This document shows positions 1 through 15,000 of a DNA stretch of 64,000 bases, in pieces. Every line of letters begins with the position of its first letter. The first letter of the stretch is position 1. A model generated the notes under the pieces. That model worked only from the letters and a program-made list of their open reading frames with translations, did no database searches and was not told where the DNA came from. The position numbers were made by a program, and so were the translations under genes. Origin of the DNA: Allodiplogaster sudhausi (Eukaryota > Nematoda > Chromadorea > Rhabditida > Diplogasteridae); contig CALZFC010000133.1 of the NCBI GenBank assembly GCA_945643635.1, forward strand, positions 1 to 64,000, in the 5' to 3' direction.

Positions 1-3000
1 TAAAGCCGGAACGAGCATGGGCATGCTTGATTAAGTAAGAATTCATGACCATCGCCTGCCTACACAAGGTCGGCGCATACTTTTCCAATCGAAATGAAAT
101 TGTCGGTAACTGACTCAACATTTTCCGTAAGAATACGGCTGTAATACTTCCTAGGTTCCTACTTTCTATATTAAAGCCGAACGAGCATGGCAGCTTGATT
201 AAGTACGAATTTCATGACCATCGCATGCCTACACAAGGTCGGCACATACTTTTCCTAATCGAAAATGAAATTGTGGCGGAAACTGACTCAAATTTTCCGT
301 AGAATAAGGCTGTAATACTTCCTAGGGTTCCTACTTCAATATAAAGCCGGAACGAGCATGGCATGCTGATTAAGTAAGAATTTCATGACCATCGCCTGCC
401 TACCAAGGTCGGCGCATACTTTTTCCAATCGACATGAAATGTGGCGGTAACTGACTCACATTTTCCGTAGAAACGGCTGTAATACTTCCTAGGTCCTACT
501 TCTATATTTAAAGCCGGAACGAGCATGGCATGCTTGATTAAGTAAGAATTTCATGACCATCGCCTGCCTACACAAGGTCGGCGCATACTTTTCCAATCGA
601 CATGAATTGTGGCGGAAACTGACTCAAATTTTCCGTAGAATTACGGCTGTAATACTTCCTAGGTGCTACTTCTATATTAAAGCCGGAACGAGCATGGCAT
701 GCTTGATTAAGTAAGAATTTCATGACCATCGCCGCCTACACAAGGTCGGCGCATACTTTTTCCAATCGACATGAATGTGGCGGAAACTGACTCAAATTTT
801 CCGTAGAATACCGCTGTAATACTCCTAGGTTCCTACTTCTAATAATTAAAGCCGGAACGAGCATGGCATGCTTGATTAAGTAAGAATTTCATGACCATCG
901 CCTGCCTACCACAAGGTCGGCGCATACTTTTTTTCCAATCGACATGAAATTGTCTCGGAAACTGACTCAAATTTTCCGTAGAATACGGCTGTAATACTTC
1001 CTAGGTTCCTACTTCTATATTAAAGCCGGAACGAGCATGGCATGCTTGATTAAGTACGAATTTCATGACCATCGCATGCCTACACAAGGTCGGCACATTA
1101 CTTTTTCTAATCGAAAGAATGTGGCGGAAACCTGACTCAAATTTCCGTAGAATACGGCTGTAATACTTCCTAGGTTCCTACTTCAATATTAAAGCCGGAA
1201 CGAGCATGGCATGCTTGATTAAGTAAGAATTTCATGACCATCGCCTGCCTACACAAGGTCGGCGCATACTTTTTCCAATCGACATGAAATGTGGCGGTAA
1301 CTGACTCACATTTCGTAGAAACGGCTGTAATATCCAGGTTCCTACTTCTATATTAAAGCCGGAACGAGCATGGCATGCTTGATTAAGTAAGAATTTCATG
1401 ACCATCGCCTGCCTACACAAGGTCGGCGCATACTTTTTCCAATCGACATGAATTGTGGCGGAACTGACTCAAATTTTCCGTAGAATACGGCTGTAATACT
1501 TCCTAGGTTCCTACTGCTATATTAAAGCCGGAACGAGCATGGCATGCTTGATTAAGTAAGAATTTCATGACCATCGCCTGCCTACACAAGGTCGGCGCAT
1601 ACTTTTTCCAATCGACATAATTGTGGCGGAAACTGACTCAAATTTTCCGTAGAATACGGCTGTAATACTTCCTAGGTCCTCCTACTTCTATATTAAAGCC
1701 GGAACGAGCATGGCATGCTTGATTAATTAAGAATTTTCATATCCACGCCTGCCTACACAAAGTCGGCGCATACTTTTCCAATCGAAATGAAATGTGGCGG
1801 AAACTGACTCAAATTTTCCGTAGAATACGGCTGTAAATACTTCCTAGGTTCCTACTTCTATATTAAAGCCGGAACGAGCATGGCATGCTTGATTAAGTAA
1901 GAATTTCATGACCATCGCATGCCTAACAAGGTCGGCACATACTTTTTCTAATCGAAATGAATTGTGGCGGAAACTGACTCAAATTTCCGTAGAATACGGC
2001 TGTAATACTTCCTAGGTTCCTACTTCAATATTAAAGCCGGAACGAGCATGGCATGCTTGATTAAGTAAGAATTTCATGACCATCGCCTGCCTACACAAGG
2101 TCGGCGCATACTTTTCCAATCGACATGAAATGTGGCGGAAACTGACTCACATTTTGTAGAATACGGCTGTAATACTTCCTAGGTTCCTACTTTATATTAA
2201 AGCCGGAACGAGCATGGCATGCTTGATTAAGTAAGAATTTCATGATCATCGCCTGCCTACACAAGGTCGGCGCATACTTTTTCCAATCGACATGAATTGT
2301 GGCGGAAACTGACTCAAATTTCCGTAGAATACGGCTGTAATACTTCCTAGGTTCCTACTTCTATATTAAAGCCGGAACGAGCATGGCATGCTTGATTAAG
2401 TAGAATTTCATGACCATCGGCTGACTACACAGGTCGGCGCATACTTTTTCCAATCGACATGAATGTGGCGGAAACTGACTCAATTTTCCGTAGAATAACG
2501 GCTGTAATACTTCCTAGGTTCCTACTTCTATATTAAAGCCGGAACGAGCATGGCATGCTTGATTAAGTAAGAATTTCATGACCATCGCCTGCCTACACAA
2601 GGTCGGCGCATACTTTTCCAATCGACATGAATTGTGGCGGAAACTGACTCAAATTTTCCGTAGAATACGGCTGTAATACTTCCTAGGTTCCTACTTCAAT
2701 ATTAAAGCCGGAACGAGCATGGCATGCTTGATTAAGTAAGAATTTCATGACCTCGCCTGCCTACACAAGGTCGGCGCATACTTTTTCCAATCGACATGAA
2801 ATGTGGCGGAAACTGACTCAAATTTTCGAAAGAATACGGCTGTAATACTTCTAGGTTTCTACTTCTATATTTAAAGCCGGAACGAGCATGGCATGCTTGA
2901 TTAAGTAAGAATTTCATGACCACGCCTGCCTACACAAGGTCGGCGCATTTTTTCCAATCGAAATGAATTGTGGCGGAAAACTGACTCAAATTTTCCGTAG

Positions 3001-6000
3001 AATACGGCTGTAATACTTCCTAGGTTCTACTTCAATATTAAAGCCGGAACGAGCATGGCATGCTTGATTAAGTACGAATTTCATGACCCTCGCCTGCCTA
3101 CACAAGGTCGGCGCATACTTTTTCCAATCGACATGAAATGTGGCGGAAACTGACTCAAATTTTCCGTAGAATACGGCTGTAATACTTCCTAGGTTTCCTA
3201 CTTCTATATTAAAGCCGGAACGAGCATGGCATGCTTGATTAAGTAAGAATTTCATGACCCACGCCTGCCTACACAAGGTCGGCGCATACTTTTTTCAATC
3301 GACATGAAATGTGGCGGAAACTGACTCAAATTTTCCTAGAATACGGCTGTAATACTTCCTAGGTTCCTACTTCAATATTAAAGCCGGAACGAGCATGGCA
3401 TGCTTGATTAAGTAAGAATTTCATGACCTCGCCTGCCTACACAAGGTCGGCGCATACTTTTTCCAATCGACATAAAATGTGGCGGAAACTGACTCAAATT
3501 TTCCGTAGAATACGGCTGTAATACTTCCTAGGTTCCTACTTCTATATTAAAGCCGGAACGAGCATGGCATGCTTGATTAAGTAAGAATTTCATGACCATC
3601 GCATGCCTACACAAGGTCGCACATACTTTTTCTAATCGAAATGAATTGTGGCGGAAACTGACTCAAATTTTCCGTAGAATACGGCTGTAATACTTCCTAG
3701 GTTCCTACTTCAATATTAAAGCCGGAACGAGCATGGCATGCTTGATTAAGTAAGAATTTCATGACCATCGCCTGCCTACACAAGGTCGGCGCATACTTTT
3801 TCCAATCGACATGAATTGTGGCGGAAACTGACTCAAAAATCTCGTAGAATACGGCTGTAATACTTCCTAGCAACCTACTTCAATATTAAAGCCGGAACGG
3901 AACGAGCATGGCATGCTTGATTAAGTAAGAATTTCATGACCATCGCCTGCCTACACAAGGTCGGCGCATACTTTTTCCAATCGACATGAAATGTGGCGGA
4001 AACTGACTCAAATTTTCCGTAGAATACGGCTGTAATACTTCCTAGGTTCCTACTTCTATATAAAGCCGGAACGAGCATGGCATGCTTGATTAAGTAAGAA
4101 TTTCATGACCCACGCCTGCCTACACAAGGTCGGCGCATTTTTTTCCAATCGAAATGAATTGTGGCGGAAACTGACTCAAATTTTCCGTAGAATACGGCTG
4201 TAATACTTCCTAGGTTCCTACTTCAATATTAAAGCCGGAACGAGCATGGCATGCTTGATTAAGTAAGAATTTCATGACCCCGCTGCTACACAAGGTCGGC
4301 GCATACTTTTTCCAATCGACATGAAATGTGGCGGAAACTGACTCAAATTTCCGTAGAATACGGCTGTAATACTTCCTAGGTTCTACTTCTATATTAAATC
4401 GGAACGAGCATGGCATGCTTGATTAAGTAAGAATTTCATGACCCACGCCTGCCTACACAAGGTCGGGCATACTTTTTCCAATCGACATGAAATGTGGCGG
4501 AAACTGACTCAAATTTTCCGTAGAATACGGCTGTAATACTTCCTAGGTTCCTACTTCTATATTAAAGCCGGAACGAGCATGGCATGCTTGATTAAGTAAG
4601 AATTTCATGACCATCGCCTGCCTACACAAAGTCGGCGCATACTTTTTCCAATCGACATGAAATGTGGCGGAAACTGACTCAAATTTTCCGTAGAATACGG
4701 CTGTAATACTTCCTAGGTTCCTACTTCTATATTAAAGCCGGAACGAGCATGGCATGCTTGATTAAGTACGAATTTCATGACCATCGCCTGCCTACACAAG
4801 GTCGGCACATACTTTTTCCAATCGAAATGAATTGTGGCGGAAACTGACTCAAATTTTCCGTAGAATACGGCTGTAATACTTCCTAGGTTCCTACTTCAAT
4901 ATTAAAGCCGGAACGAGCATGGCATGCTTGATTAAGTAAGAATTTCATGACCATCGCCTGCCTACACAAGGTCGGCGCATACTTTTTCCAATCGACATGA
5001 AATGTGGCGGAAACTGACTCAAATTTTCCGTAGAATACGGCTGTAATACTTCCTAGGTTCCTACTTCTATATTAAAGCCGGAACGAGCATGGCATGCTTG
5101 ATTAAGTAAGAATTTCATGACCATCGCCTGCCTACACAAGGTCGGCGCATACTTTTTCCAATCGACATGAATGTGGCGGAAACTGACTCAAATTTTCCGT
5201 AGAATACGGCTGTAATACTTCCTAGGTTCCTACTTCTATATTAAAGCCGGAACGAGCATGGCATGCTTGATTAAGTAAGAATTTCATGACCATCGCCTGC
5301 CTACACAAGGTCGGCGCATACTTTTTCCAATCGACATGAAATGTGGCGGAAACTGACTCAAATTTTCCGTAGAATACGGCTGTAATACTTCCTAGGTTCC
5401 TACTTCTATATTAAAGCCGGAACGAGCATGGCATGCTTGATTAAGTAAGAATTTCATGACCATCGCATGCCTACACAAGGTCGGCATACTTTTTCCAATC
5501 GAATGAATTGTGGCGGAAACTGACTCAAATTTTCCGTAGAATACGGCTGTAATACTTCCTAGGTTCCTACTTCAATATTAAAGCCGGAACGAGCATGGCA
5601 TGCTTGATTAAGTAAGAATTTCATGACCATCGCCTGCCTACACAAGGTCGGCGCATACTTTTCCAATCGACATGAATTGTGGCGGAAACTGACTCAAATT
5701 TTCCGTAGAATACGGCTGTAATACTTCCTAGGTTCCTACTTCAATATTAAAGCCGGAACGAGCATGGCATGCTTGATTAAGTAAGAATTTCATGACCATC
5801 GCCTGCCTACACAAGGTCGGCGCATACTTTTTCCAATCGACATAAAATGTGGCGGAAACTGACTCAAATTTTCCGTAGAATACGGCTGTAATACTTCCTA
5901 GGTTTCTACTTCTATATTAAAGCCGGAACGAGCATGGCATGCTTGATTAAGTAAGAATTTCATGACCACGCCTGCCTACACAAGGTCGGCGCATTTTTTT

Positions 6001-9000
6001 CCAATCGACAATGAATGTGGCGGAAACTGACTCAAATTTTCCGTAGAATACGGCTGTAATACTTCCTAGGTTCCTACTTCAATATTAAAGCCGGAACGAG
6101 CATGGCATGCTTGATTAAGTAAGAATTCATGACCCCCGCCTGCCTACACAAGGTCGGCGCATACTTTTTCCAATCGACATGAATGTGGCGGAAACTGACT
6201 CAAATTTTCAGTAGAATACGGCTGTAATACTTCCTAGGTTTCTACTTCTATATTAAAGCCGGAACGAGCATGGCATGCTTGATTAAGTAAGAATTTCATG
6301 ACCACGCCTGCCTACACAAGGTCGGCGCATACTTTTTTCAATCGACATGAAATGTGGCGGAAACTGACTCAAATTTTCCTAGAATACGGCTGTAATACTT
6401 CCTAGGTTCCTACTTCTATATTAAAGCCGGAACGAGCATGGCATGCTTGATTAAGTAAGAATTTCATGACCATCGCCTGCCTACACAAGGTCGGCGCATA
6501 CTTTTTCCAATCGACATGAATTGTGGCGGAAACTGACTCAAATTTTCCGTAGAATACGGCTGTAATACTTCCTAGGTTCCTACTTCTATATTAAAGCCGG
6601 AACGAGCATGGCATGCTTGATTAAGTAAGAATTTCATGACCATCGCATGCCTACACAAGGGCGGCACATACTTTTTCTAATCGAAATGAATTGTGGCGGA
6701 AACTGACTCAAATTTTCCGTAGAATAGGCTGTAATACTTCCTAGGTTCCTACTTCAATATTAAAGCCGGAACGAGCATGGCATGCTTGATTAAGTAAGAA
6801 TTTCATGACCATCGCCTGCCTACACAAGGTCGGCGCATACTTTTTCCAATCGACATGAAATGTGGCGGAAACTGACTCAAATTTTCGTAGAATACGGCTG
6901 TAATACTTCCTAGGTTCCTACTTCTATATTAAAGCCGGAACGAGCATGGCATGCTTGATTAAGTAAGAATTTCATGACCATCGCCTGCCTACACAAGGTC
7001 GGCGCATACTTTTTCCAATCGACATGAATTGTGGCGGAAACTGACTCAAATTTTCCGTAGAATACGGCTGTAATACTTCCTAGGTTCTACTTCTATATTA
7101 AAGCCGGAACGAGCATGGCATGCTTGATTAAGTAAGAATTTCATGACCCACGCCTGCCTACACAAGGTCGGCGCATACTTTTCCAATCGACATGAAATGT
7201 GGCGGAAACTGACTCAAATTTCCGTAGAATACGGCTGTAATACTTCCTAGGTTTCTACTTCTATATTAAAGCGGAACGAGCATGGCATGCTTGATTAAGT
7301 AAGAATTTCATGACCCATCGCCTGCCTACACAAGGTCGGCGCATACTTTTTCCAATCGACATGAAATGTGGCGGAAACTGACTCAAATTTCCGTAGAATA
7401 CGGCTGTAATACTTCCTAGGTTCCTACTTCTATATTAAAGCCGGAACGAGCATGGCATGCTTGATTAAGTAAGAATTTCATGACCACGCCTGCCTACACA
7501 AGTCGGCGCATACTTTTTCCAATCGACATGAAATGTGGCGGAAACTGACTCAAATTTTCCGTAGAATACGGCTGTAATACTTCCTAGGTTCCTACTTCTA
7601 TATTAAAGCCGGAACGAGCATGGCATGCTTGATTAAGTACGAATTTCATGACCATCGCATGCCTACACAAGGTCGGCACATACTTTTTCTAATCGAAATG
7701 AATTGTGGCGGAAACTGACTCAAATTTCCGTAGAATAAGGCTGTAATACTTCCTAGGTTCCTACTTCAATATTAAAGCCGGAACGAGCATGGCATGCTTG
7801 ATTAAGTAAGAATTTCATGACCATCGCCTGCCTACACAAGGTCGGCGCATACTTTTTCCAATCGACATGAATGTGTGGCGGAAACTGACTCAAATTTTCC
7901 GTAGAATACGGCTGTAATACTTCCTAGGTTCCTACTTCTATATTAAAGCCGGAACGAGCATGGCATGCTTGATTAAGTAAGAATTTCATGACCATCGCCT
8001 GCCTACACAAGGTCGGCGCATACTTTTTCCAATCGACATGAATTGTGGCGGAAACTGACTCAAATTTTCCGTAGAATACGGCTGTAATACTTCCTAGGTT
8101 CCTACTTCTATATTAAAGCCGGAACGAGCATGGCATGCTTGATTAAGTAAGAATTTCATGACCATCGCCTGCCTACACAAGGTCGGCGCATACTTTTTCC
8201 AATCGACATGAATTGTGGCGGAAACTGACTCAAATTTTCCGTAGAATACGGCTGTAATACTTCCTAGGTTCCTACTTCAATATTAAAGCCGGAACGAGCA
8301 TGGCATGCTTGATTAAGTAAGAATTTCATGACCATCGCCTGCCTACACAAGGTCGGCGCATACTTTTTCCAATCGACATGAATTGTGGCGAAAACTGACT
8401 CAAATCTTCCGTAGAATACGGCTGTAATACTTCCTAGCAACCTACTTCAATATTAAAGCCGGAACGAGCATGGCATGCTTGATTAAGTAAGAATTTCATG
8501 ACCATCGCCTGCCTACACAAGGTCGGCGCATACTTTTTCCAATCGACATGAAATGTGGCGGAAACTGACTCAAATTTTCCGTAGAATACGGCTGTAATAC
8601 TTTCTAGGTTCCTACTTCTATATTAAATCCGGAACGAGCATGGCATGCTTGATTAAGTAAGAATTTCATGACCACGCCTGCCTACACAAGGTCGGCGCAT
8701 ACTTTTTCCAATCGAAATGAATGTGGCGGAAACTGACTCAAATTTTCCGTAGAATACGGCTGTAATACTTCCTATGTTCCTACTTCAATATTAAAGCCGG
8801 AACGAGCATGGCATGCTTGATTAAGTAAGAATTTCATGACCCTCGCCTGCCTACACAAGGTCGGCGCATACTTTTTCCAATCGACATGAAATGTGGCGGA
8901 AACTGACTCAAATTTTCCGTAGAATACGGCTGTAATACTTCCTAGGTTTCTACTTCTATATTAAATCCGGAACGAGCATGGCATGCTTGATTAAGTAAGA

Positions 9001-12000
9001 ATTTCATGACCCACGCCTGCCTACACAAGGTCGGCGCATACTTTTTCAATCGACATGAAATGTGGCGGAAACTGACTCAAATTTTCCGTAGAATACGGCT
9101 GTAATACTTCCTAGGTTCCTACTTCTATATTAAAGACGGAACGAGCATGGCATGCTTGATTAATAAGAATTTCATGATCCCACGCCTGCCTACACAAAGT
9201 CTGCGCATACTTTTTCCAATCGACATGAAATGTGGCGGAAACTGACTCAAATTTTCCGTAGAATACGGCTGTAATACTTCCTAGGTTCCTACTTCTATAT
9301 TAAAGCCGGAACGAGCATGGCATGCTTGATTAAGTAAGAATTTCATGACCATCGCCTGCCTACACAAGGTCGGCACATACTTTTTCTAATGGAAATGAAT
9401 TGTGGCGGAAACTGACTCAAATTTTCCGTAGAATACGGCTGTAATACTTCCTAGGTTCCTACTTCAATATTAAAGCCGGAACGAGCATGGCATGCTTGAT
9501 TAAGTAAGAATTTCATGACCATCGCCTGCCTACACAAGGTCGGCGCATACTTTTTCCAATCGACATGAAATTGTGGCGGAAACTGACTCAAATTTTCCGT
9601 AGAATACGGCTGTAATACTTCCTAGGTTCCTACTTCTATATTAAAGCCGGAACGAGCATGGCATGCTTGATTAAGTAAGAATTTCATGACCATCGCCTGC
9701 CTACACAAGGTCGGCGCATACTTTTTCCAATCGACATGAATTGTGGCGGAAACAGACTCAAATTTTCCGTAGAATACGGCTGTAATACTTCCTAGGTTCC
9801 TACTTCTATATTAAAGCCGGAACGAGCATGGCATGCTTGATTAAGTAAGAATTTCATGACCATCGCCTGCCTACACAAGGTCGGCGCATACTTTTTCCAA
9901 TCGACATGAATTGTGGCGGAAACTGACTCAAATTTTCCGTAGAATACGGCTGTAATACTTCCTAGGTTCCTACTTCAATATTAAAGCCGGAACGAGCATG
10001 GCATGCTTGATTAAGTAAGAATTTCATGACCATCGCCTGCCTACACAAGGTCGGCGCATACTTTTTCCAATCGACATGAATTGTGGCGAAAACTGACTCA
10101 AATCTTCCGTAGAATACGGCTGTAATACTTCCTAGGTTCCTACTTCAATATTAAAGCCGGAACGAGCATGGCATGCTTGATTAAGTAAGAATTTCATGAC
10201 CCTCGCCTGCCTACACAAGGTCGGCGCATACTTTTTCCAATCGACATAAAATGTGGCGGAAACTGACTCAAATTTTCCGAAGAATACGGCTGTAATACTT
10301 TCTAGGTTTCTACTTCTATATTAAAGCCGGAACGAGCATGGCATGCTTGATTAAGTAAGAATTTCATGACCACGCCTGCCTACACAAGGTCGGCGCATAT
10401 TTTTTCCAATCGAAATGAATTGTGGCGGAAACTGACTCAAATTTTCCGTAGAATACGGCTGTAATACTTCCTAGGTTCCTACTTCAATATTAAAGCCGGA
10501 ACGAGCATGGCATGCTTGATTAAGTAAGAATTTCATGACCCTCGCCTGCCTACACAAGGTCGGCGCATACTTTTTCCAATCGACATGAAATGTGGCGGAA
10601 ACTGACTCAAATTTTCAGTAGAATACGGCTGTAATACTTCCTAGGTTTCTACTTCTATATTAAAGCCGGAACGAGCATGGCATGCTTGATTAAGTAAGAA
10701 TTTCATGACCCACGCCTGCCTACACAAGGTCGGCGCATACTTTTTTCAATCGACATGAAATGTGGCGGAAACTGACTCAAATTTTCCCTAGAATACGGCT
10801 GTAATACTTCCTAGGTTCCTACTTCTATATTAAAGACGGAACGAGCATGGCATGCTTGATTAAGTAAGAATTTCATATCCACGCCTGCCTACACAAAGTC
10901 GGCGCATACTTTTTCCAATCGACATGAAATGTGGCGGAAACTGACTCAAATTTTCCGTAGAATACGGCTGTAATACTTCCTAGGTTCCTACTTCTATATT
11001 AAAGCCGGAACGAGCATGGCATGCTTGATTAAGTACGAATTTCATGACCATCGCATGCCTACACAAGGTCGGCACATACTTTTTCTAATCGAAATGAATT
11101 GTGGCGGAAACTGACTCAAATTTTCCGTAGAATAAGGCTGTAATACTTCCTAGGTTCCTACTTCAATATTAAAGCCGGAACGAGCATGGCATGCTTGATT
11201 AAGTAAGAATTTCATGACCATCGCCTGCCTACACAAGGTCGGCGCATACTTTTTCCAATCGACATGAAATGTGGCGGAACTGACTCAATTTTCCGTAGAA
11301 TACGGCTGTAATACTTCCTAGGTTCCTACTTCTATATTAAAGCCGGAACGAGCATGGCATGCTTGATTAAGTAAGAATTTCATGACCATCGCCTGCCTAC
11401 ACAAGGTCGGCACATACTTTTTCCAATCGACATGAATTGTGGCGGAAACTGACTCAAATTTTCCGTAGAATACCGCTGTAATACTTCCTAGGTTCCTACT
11501 TCAATATTAAAGCCGGAACGAGCATGGCATGCTTGATTAAGTAAGAATTTCATGACCATCGCCTGCCTACACAAGGTCGGCGCATACTTTTTCCAATCGA
11601 CATGAAATGTCTCGGTAACTGACTCACATTTTCCGTAGAATACGGCTGTAATACTTCCTAGGTTCCTACTTCTATATTAAAGCCGGAACGAGCATGGCAT
11701 GCTTGATTAAGTACGAATTTCATGACCATCGCATGCCTACACAAGGTCGGCACATACTTTTTCTAATCGAAATCAATTGTGGCGGAAACTGACTCAAATT
11801 TTCCGTAGAATAAGGCTGTAATACTTCCTAGGTTCCTACTTCAATATTAAAGCCGGAACGAGCATGGCATGCTTGATTAAGTAAGAATTTCATGACCATC
11901 GCCTGCCTGCACAAGGTCGGCGCATACTTTTTCCAATCGACATGAAATGTGGCGGTAACTGACTCACATTTTCCGTAGAATACGGCTGTAATACTTCCTA

Positions 12001-15000
12001 GGTTCCTACTTCTATATTAAAGCCGGAACGAGCGTGGCATGCTTGATTAAGTAAGAATTTCATGACCATCGCCTGCCTACACAAGGTCGGCGCATACTTT
12101 TTCCAATCGACATGAATTGTGGCGGAAACTGACTCAAATTTTCCGTAGAATACGGCTGTAATACTTCCTAGGTTTCTACTTCTATATTAGAGCCGGAACG
12201 AGCATGGCATGCTTGATTAAGTAAGAATTTCATGACCATCGCCTGCCTACACAAGGTCGGCGCATACTTTTTTCAATCGACATAAATTGTGGCGGAAACT
12301 GACTCAAATTTTCCGTAGAATACGGCTGTAATACTTCCTAGGTTCCTACTTCTATATTAAAGCCGGAACGAGCATGGCATGCTTGATTAATTAAGAATTT
12401 CATATCCCACGCCTGCCTACACAAAGTCGGCGCATACTTTTTCCAATCGACATGAAATGTGGCGGAAACTGACTCAAATTTTCCGTAGAATACGGCTGTA
12501 ATACTTCCTAGGTTCCTACTTCTATATTAAAGCCGGAACGAGCATGGCATGCTTGATTAAGTACGAATTTCATGACCATCGCATGCCTACACAAGGTCGG
12601 CACATACTTTTTCTAATGGAAATGAATTGTGGCGGAAACTGACTCAAATTTTCCGTAGAATAAGGCTGTAATACTTCCTAGGTTCCTACTTCAATATTAA
12701 AGCCGGAACGAGCATGGCATGCTTTATTAAGTAAGAATTTCATGACCATCGCCTGCCTACACAAGGTCGGCGCATACTTTTTCCAATCGACATGAAATGT
12801 GGCGGTAACTGACTCACATTTTCCGTAGAATACGGCTGTAATACTTCCTAGGTTCCTACTTCTATATTAAAGCCGGAACGAGCATGGCATGCTTGATTAA
12901 GTAAGAATTTCATGACCATCGCCTGCCTACACAAGGTCGGCGCATACTTTTTCCAATCGACATGAATTGTGGCGGAAACTGACTCAAATTTTCCGTAGAA
13001 TACGGCTGTAATACTTCCTAGGTTGCTACTTCTATATTAAAGCCGGAACGAGCATGGCATGCTTGATTAAGTAAGAATTTCATGACCATCGCCTGACTAC
13101 ACAAGGTCGGCGCATACTTTTTCCAATCGACATGAATTGTGGCGGAAACTGACTCAAATTTTCCGTAGAATACCGCTGTAATACTTCCTAGGTTCCTACT
13201 TCTATATTAAAGCCGGAACGAGCATGGCATGCTTGATTAAGTAAGAATTTCATGACCATCGCCTGCCCACACAAGGTCGGCGCATACTTTTTCCAATCGA
13301 CATGAATTGTGGCGGAAACTGACTCAAATTTTCCGTAGAATACGGCTGTAATACTTCCTAGGAACCTACTTGAATATTAAAGCCGGAACGAGCATGGCAT
13401 GCTTGATTAAGTAAGAATTTCATGACCCTCGCCTGCCTACACAAGGTCGGCGCAGACTTTTTCCAATCGACATGAAATGTGGCGGAAACTGACTCAAATT
13501 TTCCGAAGAATACGGCTGTAATACTTTCTAGGTTTCTACTTCTATATTAAATCGGGAACGAGCATGGCATGCTTGATTAAGTAAGAATTTCATGACCCAC
13601 GCCTGCCTACACAAGGTCGGCGCATATTTTTTCCAATCGAAATGAATTGTGGCGGAAACTGACTCAAATTTTCCGTAGAAGACGGCTGTAATACTTCCTA
13701 TGTTCCTACTTCAATATTAAAGCCGGAACGAGCATGGCATGCTTGATTAAGTACGAATTTCATGACCCTCGCCTGCCTACACAAGGTCGGCGCATACTTT
13801 TTCCAATCGACATGAAATGTGGCGGAAACTGACTCAAATATTCAGTAGAATACGGCTGTAATACTTCCTAGGTTTCTACTTCTATATTAAATCCGGAACG
13901 AGCATGGCATGCTTGATTAAGTAAGAATTTCATGACCCACGCCTGCCTACACAAGGTCGGCGCATACTTTTTCCAATCGACATAAAATGTGGCGGAAACT
14001 GACTCAAATTTTCCGAAGAATACGGCTGTAATACTTCCTAGGTTCCTACTTCTATATTAAAGCCGGAACGAGCATGGCATGCTTGATTAAGTACGAATTT
14101 CATGACCATCGCATGCCTACACAAGGTCGGCACATACTTTTTCTAATCGAAATGAATTGTGGCGGAAACTGACTCAAATTTTCCGTAGAATAAGGCTGTA
14201 ATACTTCCTAGGTTCCTACTTCAATATTAAAGCCGGAACGAGCATGGCATGCTTGATTAAGTAAGAATTTCATGACCATCGCCTGCCTACACAAGGTCGG
14301 CGCATACTTTTTCCAATCGACATGAATTGTGGCGAAAACTGACTCAAATCTTCCGTAGAATACGGCTGTAATACTTCCTAGCAACCTACTTCAATATTAA
14401 AGCCGGAACGAGCATGGCATGCTTGATTAAGTAAGAATTTCATGACCCTCGCCTGCCTACACAAGGTCGGCGCATACTTTTTCCAATCGACATAAAATGT
14501 GGCGGAAACTGACTCAAATTTTCCGAAGAATACGGCTGTAATACTTTCTAGGTTTCTACTTCTATATTAAATCCGGAACGAGCATGGCATGCTTGATTAA
14601 GTAAGAATTTCATGACCCACGCCTGCCTACACAAGGTCGGCGCATATTTTTTCCAATCGAAATGAATTGTGGCGGAAACTGACTCAAATTTTCCGTAGAA
14701 GACGGCTGTAATACTTCCTATGTTCCTACTTCAATATTAAAGCCGGAACGAGCATGGCATGCTTGATTAAGTACGAATTTCATGACCCTCGCCTGCCTAC
14801 ACAAGGTCGGCGCATACTTTTTCCAATCGACATGAAATGTGGCGGAAACTGACTCAAATATTCAGTAGAATACGGCTGTAATACTTCCTAGGTTCCTACT
14901 TCAATATTAAAGCCGGAACGAGCATGGCATGCTTGATTAAGTAAGAATTTCATGACCATCGCCTGCCTACACAAGGTCGGCGCATACTTTTTCCAATCGA

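Noticed and set aside
1232..4416. Minus-strand open frames with repeated MKFLLNQACHARSGFN peptides
   Set aside because: They repeat with the satellite unit, change with each indel and have no support as genes.
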